Below are positions 51,384-58,672 of a stretch of DNA of 64,000 nucleotides, one piece after another; the stretch's first letter is position 1; each line of letters starts with the position of its first letter. The position numbers were made by a program, and so were the translations under genes. A model generated the notes under the pieces. That model did not search any database. It was not told the DNA's origin and saw only the letters and a program-made list of their open reading frames with translations. Location: contig CAZIMM010000002.1 in assembly GCA_964540415.1 (NCBI GenBank), positions 12,216-76,215 on the forward strand, given 5' to 3'. This DNA is from CAZIMM01 sp964540415. Its GTDB lineage: Bacteria > Bacillota > Clostridia > Oscillospirales > Acutalibacteraceae.

Positions 51384-52277
51384 TCAAAGTCCGGCTGTCT
51401 GCTCAATATATTTTCTGGCAAGGCAGGCATATTCAAACGGGTTTGCCTTGGCAGGATCCTGCTCGGCCTCAACAACAACCCAGCCCTCGTAGCCGAACTG
51501 TTCGAGAATGTCAAAAACAGGTTTGAAGTCAAAATCGCCGTCTCCGGGCACGGTGAACGACCCGGCGCGAACGGCATCAAGGAAGCTGTAGCCCTTTTCC
51601 TTCGCCAGATTGATAACATCCCGGCGGATGCTTTTAAGATGGACGTGCTTAACCCTGCCGGCATATTTTTTGAGAACGCCGATTGCATCCTCGCCCGAAA
51701 ACGCGAGATGACCGGTGTCGTAAAGCAGGAAAACAAGGTCCGGGTCTGTCAGGCTCATGAGAGTGTCGATTTCGGAAGCGGTCTGAACTCCGGTACCCAT
51801 GTGGTGATGCACTGTAAAGTACATATCCTTTTCACGCGCAAGCCGTCCCATTTCGTTGAAGCCTTTAACTATAAGAGCCCACTGCTCATCTGTATACACG
51901 GGCTTTTCGCCGAAAATGCTCATGGGCTTCCCCTGAATGCTGTTGCCCTGCTCCGACGCACCGATAACCTTCGCGCCCAGCTCATAAAGAAAGTCGCGGT
52001 GCTTGATGAAAGCCTTGATTGTTGCATCATAACCCTCGGAAAGCAGAAGTGAGGAAAACCATGCGTTGCAGATGCGAAGGCCGCGAACGTCAAGCTTATG
52101 TTTGAGTGTTTTCACATCCTTGGGATATTTGTTGCCGATTTCGCTGCCTTTGAAGCCGCTGAGCGCCATTTCGCTCACGCACTGCTCAAAGCTGTTCTCC
52201 GCACCGAGGTCGGGCATATCGTCATTTGTCCACGCAATCGGAGCGATGGCGAGGGACACCTTGTTTTTGTCAAGCAT
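51384..52277 (-). CDS. iolE: Myo-inosose-2 dehydratase
   Basis: 297 residues from the ATG at 52277 (AAAGGA upstream); a 6-residue longer start at 52295 is less likely. TIM barrel of the xylose-isomerase-like type. The N-terminal IAPIAWTNDDMPDLG is the family signature, with FKGSEIGNKYP, VIGASEQGNSIQG, YTVHHHMGTGVQ and LLYDTGHLAFSGED giving metal ligands. It dehydrates 2-keto-myo-inositol to the trione that IolD hydrolyses. It lies 21 bases downstream of iolD. Confidence 0.93.
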   Translation of the reverse strand: MLDKNKVSLAIAPIAWTNDDMPDLGAENSFEQCVSEMALSGFKGSEIGNKYPKDVKTLKHKLDVRGLRICNAWFSSLLLSEGYDATIKAFIKHRDFLYELGAKVIGASEQGNSIQGKPMSIFGEKPVYTDEQWALIVKGFNEMGRLAREKDMYFTVHHHMGTGVQTASEIDTLMSLTDPDLVFLLYDTGHLAFSGEDAIGVLKKYAGRVKHVHLKSIRRDVINLAKEKGYSFLDAVRAGSFTVPGDGDFDFKPVFDILEQFGYEGWVVVEAEQDPAKANPFEYACLARKYIEQTAGL

Positions 52278-52298
52278 AGTAAACTGTCCTTTCAATAA

Positions 52299-54155
52299 TC
52301 AATAGAGTCTGGCTTTTGAAATGTTTTCCTGCATAGCGGCATAGGCTTCGCGCACGCGCTCGCTTTCCGAAACCTCCGCAACGCCGACACGCCACCAGGC
52401 ATCGTAGCCGTGGCTCATGCTGCCGTGAGCAACCTTGATGTCAAAGAGTGTCGGAACTGTCTGCGTTTTTGAATCCTCAAGCGCCGCCTCAAGCTCCTCG
52501 GCTGTGTGCACAGAATAGGTCTTGCAGCCGTAGCCATCGGCGCATTTTGCAAAATCAACCGGCACAACGGCACCGTCAAGCAAGCCGGTTTTCGGGTTGC
52601 GGGCAAGGAATCGCGTGCCGAAGGTGTCTGTTCCCTGACTGTTCTGCAAATTTTCAATGCAGCCCCATCCGGTGTTGTCAAAGAGCATGACGTTGATTTT
52701 CACACCCTCCTGAACGGCGGTGTACAGCTCGCTGTGCAGCATGAGGAAGCTTCCGTCGCCGACCATGGTGTAAACCTCGCTGTCGGGACAGGCGAGCTTG
52801 ACTCCCAGCGCTCCGCAGATTTCATATCCCATGCAGGAAAAGCCGTATTCCATGTGGTAGGTGTCCGGCACGGTGGCCTTCCACAGCCGCTGCATGCAAC
52901 CCGGAAGACTGCCCGACGAGCCCATTGCAACAGCCGAAGGGTCGATTTTGCTGTTGATGATGCCGAGCGCTCTTGTCTGCGAAAGCTCACCGTTTTCACA
53001 TACGGCGGAATAGTTCCTGTCGATTTCCTCGCTGAAGGATTTCTTTGCAAGTGTGTATTCATCCTTCCACGCGGCGGAGTAGTATTTTTGCGTGAGGGCG
53101 GCGGAAAGGTCAAGCAGAGCAAGCTTTGCATCTGCGACAATTGAAAACGCGTCCATCTTGAATGCGTCAAACGGGCAGACGTTGATGCTCAGAATTTTGC
53201 ACTCCGGATTCTTAAAGCCGGATTTTGACGAGGTTGTGAAGTCGGTCAGCCTTGTGCCAACGGCGATAATCAGATCCGCCTGCGCCGCAACCTCGTTTGC
53301 CGCCGCGCCTCCGGTCACACCGACACCGCCGACGTTGTAAGGGCAGTCCCAGCTGATTTGGCCTTTGCCGGCCTGGGTTTCGGCAATCGGAACATTGAAC
53401 TTTTCCGCAAAATAGACAGCCGCGCGTTCTGCCTCTGAATAGCGCATGCCGCCGCCTACAATCAGCAGGGGTTTCTTGGTTTGCAGGATCAGCTCAACCG
53501 CCGCGTCAATTTCGCGTGCACACGCCGGACGTCTGTCCATGTGCCAAATTCGTTTTTGGAGGAAATAATCAGGGTAGTCAAATGCCTCGCCCTCAACATC
53601 CTGCGGCATTGCAAGGCAGACGGCACCCGTGTCCGCGGGGTCGGTGAGCACTCGCATTGCGTTGATGCAGGCGGTCATAAGCTGTTCGGGGCGGACAACC
53701 CTGTCCCAATATTTGCACACCGGCTTGAAGGCATCGTTGGCTGTGATTGCGCAGCTGTCCGTCTGCTCGATTTGCTGCAGCACCGGGTCGGGCTGACGGC
53801 AGGCGAAAGTGTCGCCCGGGAGCACGAGCAGAGGAATGCGGTTTGCGGTTGCCGTGCCGCAGGCAGTGACCATGTTAAGCGCTCCGGGGCCGATAGATGA
53901 TGTGCAGGCAATAATCTGCCTGCGCTTTTTCTGCTTCGCATATGCGATTGCCGCGTGCGCCATGCCCTGCTCGTTGTGTCCCTGATAGTATCTCAGAGAA
54001 TGTCCGCCCTGCTCGAGAGCCTGACCGATACCGACAACGCAGCCGTGGCCGAAAATGCCGAATATGCCGTTGACAAACTTTTGCTCCTCACCGTCAAATT
54101 CAACATATTGATTGTCCAGAAATTTGACAAGAGCCTGTGCCATTGTGAGTTTCAT
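52299..54155 (-). CDS. iolD: 3D-(3,5/4)-trihydroxycyclohexane-1,2-dione hydrolase
   Basis: 618 residues, thiamine-diphosphate enzyme of the inositol pathway. The N-terminal glutamate region GIFGHGCVVGIGQALEQ, the central domain and the C-terminal ThDP motif VGDGSFLMLHSELYTAVQEG with NTGWGCIENLQ are clear. It opens the ring of the trione made by IolE, giving 5-deoxy-glucuronate, the substrate of IolB. It lies 24 bases after the secreted phosphoesterase and 21 before iolE. Confidence 0.95.
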   Translation of the reverse strand: MKLTMAQALVKFLDNQYVEFDGEEQKFVNGIFGIFGHGCVVGIGQALEQGGHSLRYYQGHNEQGMAHAAIAYAKQKKRRQIIACTSSIGPGALNMVTACGTATANRIPLLVLPGDTFACRQPDPVLQQIEQTDSCAITANDAFKPVCKYWDRVVRPEQLMTACINAMRVLTDPADTGAVCLAMPQDVEGEAFDYPDYFLQKRIWHMDRRPACAREIDAAVELILQTKKPLLIVGGGMRYSEAERAAVYFAEKFNVPIAETQAGKGQISWDCPYNVGGVGVTGGAAANEVAAQADLIIAVGTRLTDFTTSSKSGFKNPECKILSINVCPFDAFKMDAFSIVADAKLALLDLSAALTQKYYSAAWKDEYTLAKKSFSEEIDRNYSAVCENGELSQTRALGIINSKIDPSAVAMGSSGSLPGCMQRLWKATVPDTYHMEYGFSCMGYEICGALGVKLACPDSEVYTMVGDGSFLMLHSELYTAVQEGVKINVMLFDNTGWGCIENLQNSQGTDTFGTRFLARNPKTGLLDGAVVPVDFAKCADGYGCKTYSVHTAEELEAALEDSKTQTVPTLFDIKVAHGSMSHGYDAWWRVGVAEVSESERVREAYAAMQENISKARLY

Positions 54156-54179
54156 GTATAAAAACCTCCTTGGGATTGT

Positions 54180-55331
54180 TTACAAAATTATTTCCGAGTT
54201 CATGACAACCTCGCCCTTTTCCGTGCAGGAATGAATAAAAGCATTGCCGTCGGAAAGTGTGACACAGGTTGCAATAAAGCCGGAGTCACCCTGCTTGCCT
54301 CCGCAAATCAGGGTGTCAAAGCTGCCTAAGTTTTCACGAAGGTCAAGAGTGTGGGAATGACCGCAAAGCATTAACTGTGTCCCGAGCCTGTCAAGCTCCG
54401 CCGCCCAGTTTTGCCCGAAATGGTTTGTGAGTCCGGGCATATGGCCAAATGCAAGGCGGTACTGTGCGCCGTCATAAACACTGTTTGTCAATCCGCAAAG
54501 CCACGCGTATTCTTCTTTGCGGTATTGTTCAAAATCCACAAGACCGCTGCATTCGGCGTGATCGTCATCCTTGTCTTCACCGGTGTCGAGAACCACGGCT
54601 GAGAGCGGACCGTAATTGAATGTGAAATAATACCCGGCGTTCGGGTAAGAAAAATATTGCCGCATTTCAGTCGCAAACTCACCGCGTGTTTCGTGGTTGC
54701 CCCTGGTGTAAACCACCGGAACTTCACCCTTGGAAGCGATGTACGCGCCGCCCAAAATGCTTTTTATAAAGGAATTTTTGACGAGCAGTTCACTTGCGGT
54801 GTCACCGGCGAGCACAACGAAATCCGGTTTTGTTTCAATGAAAGAAACGGCGGATTGCATGGCCTTGGTATTGTCGTGAATGTCGTTCAAAACAAAAAAG
54901 CTCAGGCCGTCGTCACCCGGTTCGGAGCGGAAGGAGATTTTTTCGCTTTCAACTGTTTTGCCTTTGATTGCGAAGTATGCAAAATTAAAAAGCACATACT
55001 GCGAAGAAACGCTGTATTGAGCACCGTTAAAAACATCTTTCGGAATCTTCACGCTGTGCACAGTGTCGTTACTGCGGATGTTTCCCGCGACGGTGTCATA
55101 ATAAACATATTCTTTGCCGTTCGAAACAAACCTGACACTGCCGGTTGAATTCAAATTTGTTGCCCAGATGACGCTGTAGCTGTTTCCGCAGTCAAAGACA
55201 ACGGGCTCGGCTACGATTTGCATCCTGCCCAGTGAGGACACAAAGGCACAGCTGTCAGAGGGGATGGCAGCGCAGAAGAGCTGTTGAAGAACGATGATTA
55301 TGGTTACGAAATTTGTCAAGATGGCCGTCAT
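54180..55331 (-). CDS. Exported metallophosphoesterase of the iol cluster
   Basis: 383 residues from the ATG at 55331 (GGAG ten bases upstream; a TTG at 55337 is possible). Hydrophobic N-terminus (residues 3-20) suggests export. An Fn3-like part to about 130, then the phosphoesterase motifs VLNDIHDNT, LAGDTASE, RGNHETRG, FGHMPGLTN and LCGHSHTLD; the layout is purple-acid-phosphatase-like. The metal ligands look complete. It sits between iolB and iolD, where an enzyme releasing free inositol from a phosphate ester would make sense, though no substrate evidence exists. Confidence 0.82.
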   Translation of the reverse strand: MTAILTNFVTIIIVLQQLFCAAIPSDSCAFVSSLGRMQIVAEPVVFDCGNSYSVIWATNLNSTGSVRFVSNGKEYVYYDTVAGNIRSNDTVHSVKIPKDVFNGAQYSVSSQYVLFNFAYFAIKGKTVESEKISFRSEPGDDGLSFFVLNDIHDNTKAMQSAVSFIETKPDFVVLAGDTASELLVKNSFIKSILGGAYIASKGEVPVVYTRGNHETRGEFATEMRQYFSYPNAGYYFTFNYGPLSAVVLDTGEDKDDDHAECSGLVDFEQYRKEEYAWLCGLTNSVYDGAQYRLAFGHMPGLTNHFGQNWAAELDRLGTQLMLCGHSHTLDLRENLGSFDTLICGGKQGDSGFIATCVTLSDGNAFIHSCTEKGEVVMNSEIIL

Positions 55332-55393
55332 GCACAATCAACTCCGTTCGTAAATTAAAGTGAACCGGATTTATCCGTACTTTTGCGAACACA

Positions 55394-55425
55394 GGCAACC
55401 GACGCTTCGGAAAACGTCGGTTGCC
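55394..55425. other. Strong hairpin between iolB and the phosphoesterase gene
   Basis: A perfect 11-bp stem GGCAACCGACG/CGTCGGTTGCC with a ten-base loop and no U-tract on the minus strand. It could be an RNA stability or processing element that sets different levels for the two halves of the iol run, or a weak terminator. Confidence 0.6.
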
Positions 55426-55434
55426 GTGATTGGT

Positions 55435-56229
55435 TTATTCGCCGTAGGGCCAGATTTTTGCGTCCTTGTCCGTCACCCAACGGTATTCGGGCAGGAAGTA
55501 GGGTGTGATGTAGGGGTTGCCGTCGAGATGGCGGATAACCCAGAGATACCACATGGCATAGCCCGGTGCGGTTGTCTGCGGGTGGGTTTCCTCGTTGACA
55601 ATCAGCACGGTTGAATTGTTCCTTGTTTTAACAGCGCTTTCGTCAAGCTCCGCAAAGCCGTAGCCGTTTTCCGGAAGGAAGCGGTAAAAATAAATTTCCG
55701 GCTGAGGATGATTGTGCGGGGGATAACTCGACCACTTTCCCGGATAGCCGATAACTTCACCCAGAACAAGGTTTGAATACGGCGCATTGGAATGGTCAAA
55801 AACAGTGCGGACAATGCGGGTTGAAGCCTCGCGCATTGTGCCCGCTCCTCTGTTCTCGCTCGCGCACTCCTCGGGAGTGTAGAGCTTGCAGGGAAAAACG
55901 GTTTTGTTTTCCGTTCTGTGAACAGTGATTTCGCTTGTCTTGTTAGCGGTGATTTTCACTTTGACGCCTGAGGGAACGTGCAGCACCCAGGGAGAAAAGT
56001 CAAAGCAGTTTTCGCGGTCAACCCGTTGTTCGCCGCCGTCCCATTTGAGTGTGACATCTCCGTTTATCAGAAGGTATGCTCTTTCAAGCTGCATACCCTC
56101 CTCAAAGCTGTCGCCCGGAGCCATGCGGAGAATACCGAAGTCCATGAGGGTTTTACTGTCATCGTCGATTGAGGTTATCGGAGTGTAGCCGAAGGGAAAC
56201 TCCGACGGGCCTTTAATATGTACGTCCAT
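55435..56229 (-). CDS. iolB: 5-deoxy-glucuronate isomerase
   Basis: 264 residues, bicupin fold. FGILRMAPGDSFEEGMQLERAY is near the start, and YPPHNHPQPEIYFYRFLPENGYGF (split here over residues 170-195) carries the metal-binding His and Glu residues of the family. It converts 5-deoxy-glucuronate to 2-deoxy-5-keto-gluconate. GGGAGC precedes the ATG. It lies 19 bases after iolG. The next enzyme, IolC kinase, is not in the window. Confidence 0.95.
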   Translation of the reverse strand: MDVHIKGPSEFPFGYTPITSIDDDSKTLMDFGILRMAPGDSFEEGMQLERAYLLINGDVTLKWDGGEQRVDRENCFDFSPWVLHVPSGVKVKITANKTSEITVHRTENKTVFPCKLYTPEECASENRGAGTMREASTRIVRTVFDHSNAPYSNLVLGEVIGYPGKWSSYPPHNHPQPEIYFYRFLPENGYGFAELDESAVKTRNNSTVLIVNEETHPQTTAPGYAMWYLWVIRHLDGNPYITPYFLPEYRWVTDKDAKIWPYGE

Positions 56230-56248
56230 ATTTATGCTCCCAACTGAA

Positions 56249-57277
56249 TTATTTCATTTCGCTCATTTCCACGGGACGGCCGAGGGCAACGCTCTTTTTT
56301 GCGGCAAGAGCCACAAGCAGGGTGTTGAGTCCGTCAAGGGCCGTGGCGGGAGTATTCGTATCGTTCTTCACTGCGTCAACAAACTGCACAACCTCGTCGC
56401 GGAAGGACTGCATATATCTTTCAAGGAAGAAATACAGCGGCTTGTCGGAGACAACGCCGTCTTCACCCATAAAGGTAACGGTTGTCGGAGTGTCGTTCGA
56501 AGCCATAGCAGCACCCTTGCTGCCGAACACTTCAACGCGCTGGTCATAGCCGTAAGCCGCGCGGCGGCTGTTGTCAATAACTCCGAGGGCACCGTTTGCA
56601 AAGGTCAGGGTTATGATGGCGGTGTCAACGTCGCCGGCCTCGCCGATTGCAGGGTCAACAAGGCAGGTGGCCTTTGCATAAACCTGTGTGACCTCACTGC
56701 CCGCCATGTAGCGAGCCATGTCAAAATCGTGAATGGTCATGTCCAGGAACATTCCTCCGGACACCGCGGAATACTCTGCGGGTGGCGGCGCGGGGTCGCG
56801 GGATGTGATTTTTACAATATGCACCTCGCCCAGCTTGCCGTCCTCCGCCATGCGGTGGATGTTTGCAAAGTTGTGGTCAAAGCGCCTGTTGAAGCCAACC
56901 TGAATTTTAACTCCCGCTTTTTCAACCGCGTCAATAACGGCGCGGACCTTTTCGGGTGTCAGGTCAACNNNNNNNNNNTCAACGGGCTTTTCGCAGAAAA
57001 TGTGCTTGCCCGCCTTTGCAGCTTCAATGGCAATGTCGGCGTGGGTATCGGTTGAGGAGCAGACAAAAACCGCTTCAATCTCCGGGTCGGCAAGCATCTC
57101 TTTGTAGTCGGCATAGACTTTTTTGATTCCGAGCTCGTCGGCAAGCTCACGCAGACCGTTCTGACAAACGTCCGTTATTCCCAGCACAGTTGCAGACGGG
57201 ACGTTGTAGGTGACGGATTTTGCATGGAGCTTTCCGATTCTGCCGGCACCGATTATGCCGATTCTCAATGGTTCCAT
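56249..57277 (-). CDS. iolG: Inositol 2-dehydrogenase, with an assembly gap
   Basis: A Gfo/Idh/MocA dehydrogenase: GIIGAGRIGKLHAKSV, CEKPV near residue 98 (catalytic Lys) and MTIHDFDMARYMAGSE with the His and Asp of the active site. It oxidises myo-inositol to 2-keto-inositol with NAD. The ten Ns at 56969-56978 keep the frame and give four unknown residues, but the family sequence reads CEKP directly into VDLTPEKV, and TCAAC flanks the Ns on both sides, so the true length is probably 337 residues. AGGAGG precedes the ATG. First of the iol genes after the two secreted glycan-type genes. Confidence 0.9.
   Translation of the reverse strand: MEPLRIGIIGAGRIGKLHAKSVTYNVPSATVLGITDVCQNGLRELADELGIKKVYADYKEMLADPEIEAVFVCSSTDTHADIAIEAAKAGKHIFCEKPVXXXXVDLTPEKVRAVIDAVEKAGVKIQVGFNRRFDHNFANIHRMAEDGKLGEVHIVKITSRDPAPPPAEYSAVSGGMFLDMTIHDFDMARYMAGSEVTQVYAKATCLVDPAIGEAGDVDTAIITLTFANGALGVIDNSRRAAYGYDQRVEVFGSKGAAMASNDTPTTVTFMGEDGVVSDKPLYFFLERYMQSFRDEVVQFVDAVKNDTNTPATALDGLNTLLVALAAKKSVALGRPVEMSEMK
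56969..56978. other. Assembly gap (10 N)
   Basis: Ten undetermined bases inside iolG. The pentamer TCAAC occurs on both sides, as expected when a scaffolder joins two overlapping contigs with a placeholder. Confidence 0.9.
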
Positions 57278-57341
57278 AGATTTTCCTCCTGTTCATTTGG
57301 TTGCTTCTACATATAACAAATAACACGCAGTAAGGCTGCAA

Positions 57342-58637
57342 TTATTTGAAATAGATGATATCCTTCGCGGGGCAGGCTGCTCCGAGCTTCTTCTGCCCCT
57401 TGCTGTTAAGGCCGAGAAATCCGTATGTGCCGTAAAACTCCTGTGCAACAACGTTCACCTTGTCGTGGCCCTGAAGCTGAGAAGCCCTTGTGCCCGTCAC
57501 ATTGCCGACACCCCGGAGATACATATAGGTGCAGTTGCCTCCGTTGACCATGTAGGCATTCTGAAGATTATAAGCGAGGCTTATTGTCACCAGGTCGTTG
57601 ACCCTCACAAATTCACCGCACATGAGAAAATACTGATTTGTGCTTATCTGGCCGTAAATCGTCTGGTTTGTTATGCCGTTCACCTTTTCGTCGATTGAAT
57701 AGTGCTTTTCGCCGTTCTTGACAACGTTGGCATGGAAAAACTGCGTGTAGTTCAGTCCGTCACGAATCAAACCGCGGACATTGTTGCCGTTTACAATATA
57801 GTTGTTGACAAAGCGGCCGTCGCGGTAAACAAGGGTGTAGGAACCGCTGCCGTTTGAGTTCTGAATAACCTGGCCGTCGCGCACAACCGGACCCGTTCCG
57901 ATGAAGTTTTTCGCCCCGCTGCTCCAGTGATTGGTATAAGGCTCGTTGTTGATTGCGATTATCGCGCCGGCCTTTTTTGCCATATCCTTAACAAGAGCCT
58001 CGCTCTCGCCCAGAAGCTGGGTTGAGGTCTGGCAATGGAGATGATCGGGTGAAGCGTCAACAATTGCAATATTGACAACCTGCTGATAGTTAATGGTTTG
58101 GGTGACACCCTTGTAAGAGATCTTTCGGTTTTCGGGAGAGCCCCAGTTCATTTTGAACACCGTAACGGTAACACCGTTTTCACTGATTCGCCACACCTTT
58201 TGAATAGAAAGCTTGCGAAGGGGAGGAGTGAAGGAGGACGGCGACAACTCCATTGACCCGCCTGTGTACCCGCTGCCTGTTGAAGGTGCTGAAGTGGTTG
58301 CCTTTGTGGTGGTCGGCTTGGGTTTTGTTGTAGTCGGTTTGGTTGTTGTAGTCGGCTTTGTTGTTGTTGTCGCGGGCAATGTGGTTGTAGGCATTGTCGT
58401 GGTGGTAGGCAAAGTTGTGGTTGTGGGCATTGTAGTGGTTGTGGGCAGAGTTGTGGTGAGAAGTGCAGCGGTTGTTGCAGCAGTCAGTGCGCTGAGCGTT
58501 TCCGATTCTGCGGAGGAAGATGCGTCTGAATTATTCGCGCGGAAAGTGTCCGCAATGCTTCCGGAGAAACATGCTCCGAACAGTACGGAAACGACAAGCA
58601 GAACCGCACTTATATAAAATAATTTATTACGGTGCAC
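57342..58637 (-). CDS. Exported phosphodiester glycosidase-like protein (NAGPA domain)
   Basis: 431 residues starting with GTG (AGAGGA upstream). Signal or lipoprotein-like N-terminus with Cys 23 (VLFGACFSG), a Thr/Pro linker at about 55-115 built from TTTT-x-P units, and a C-terminal NAGPA domain (phosphodiester-glycosidase family, PF09992-like): KAGAIIAINNEPYTN, GTGPVVRDGQVIQ, YMVNGGNCTYMYL. Relatives cleave sugar-phosphodiester bonds. It lies 64 bases before iolG and 35 after the beta-helix gene in the same direction. Release of inositol or sugar phosphates from diesters outside the cell is a reasonable inference. Confidence 0.82.
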   Translation of the reverse strand: MHRNKLFYISAVLLVVSVLFGACFSGSIADTFRANNSDASSSAESETLSALTAATTAALLTTTLPTTTTMPTTTTLPTTTTMPTTTLPATTTTKPTTTTKPTTTKPKPTTTKATTSAPSTGSGYTGGSMELSPSSFTPPLRKLSIQKVWRISENGVTVTVFKMNWGSPENRKISYKGVTQTINYQQVVNIAIVDASPDHLHCQTSTQLLGESEALVKDMAKKAGAIIAINNEPYTNHWSSGAKNFIGTGPVVRDGQVIQNSNGSGSYTLVYRDGRFVNNYIVNGNNVRGLIRDGLNYTQFFHANVVKNGEKHYSIDEKVNGITNQTIYGQISTNQYFLMCGEFVRVNDLVTISLAYNLQNAYMVNGGNCTYMYLRGVGNVTGTRASQLQGHDKVNVVAQEFYGTYGFLGLNSKGQKKLGAACPAKDIIYFK

Positions 58638-58672
58638 AATATCCTCTCTTTCCTCTTCCGATGAACGGCAAG

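Noticed and set aside
58213..58617. A 134-codon Val/Gly-rich frame opposite the NAGPA gene
   Set aside because: It mirrors the Thr/Pro linker of the real gene (low-complexity shadow).
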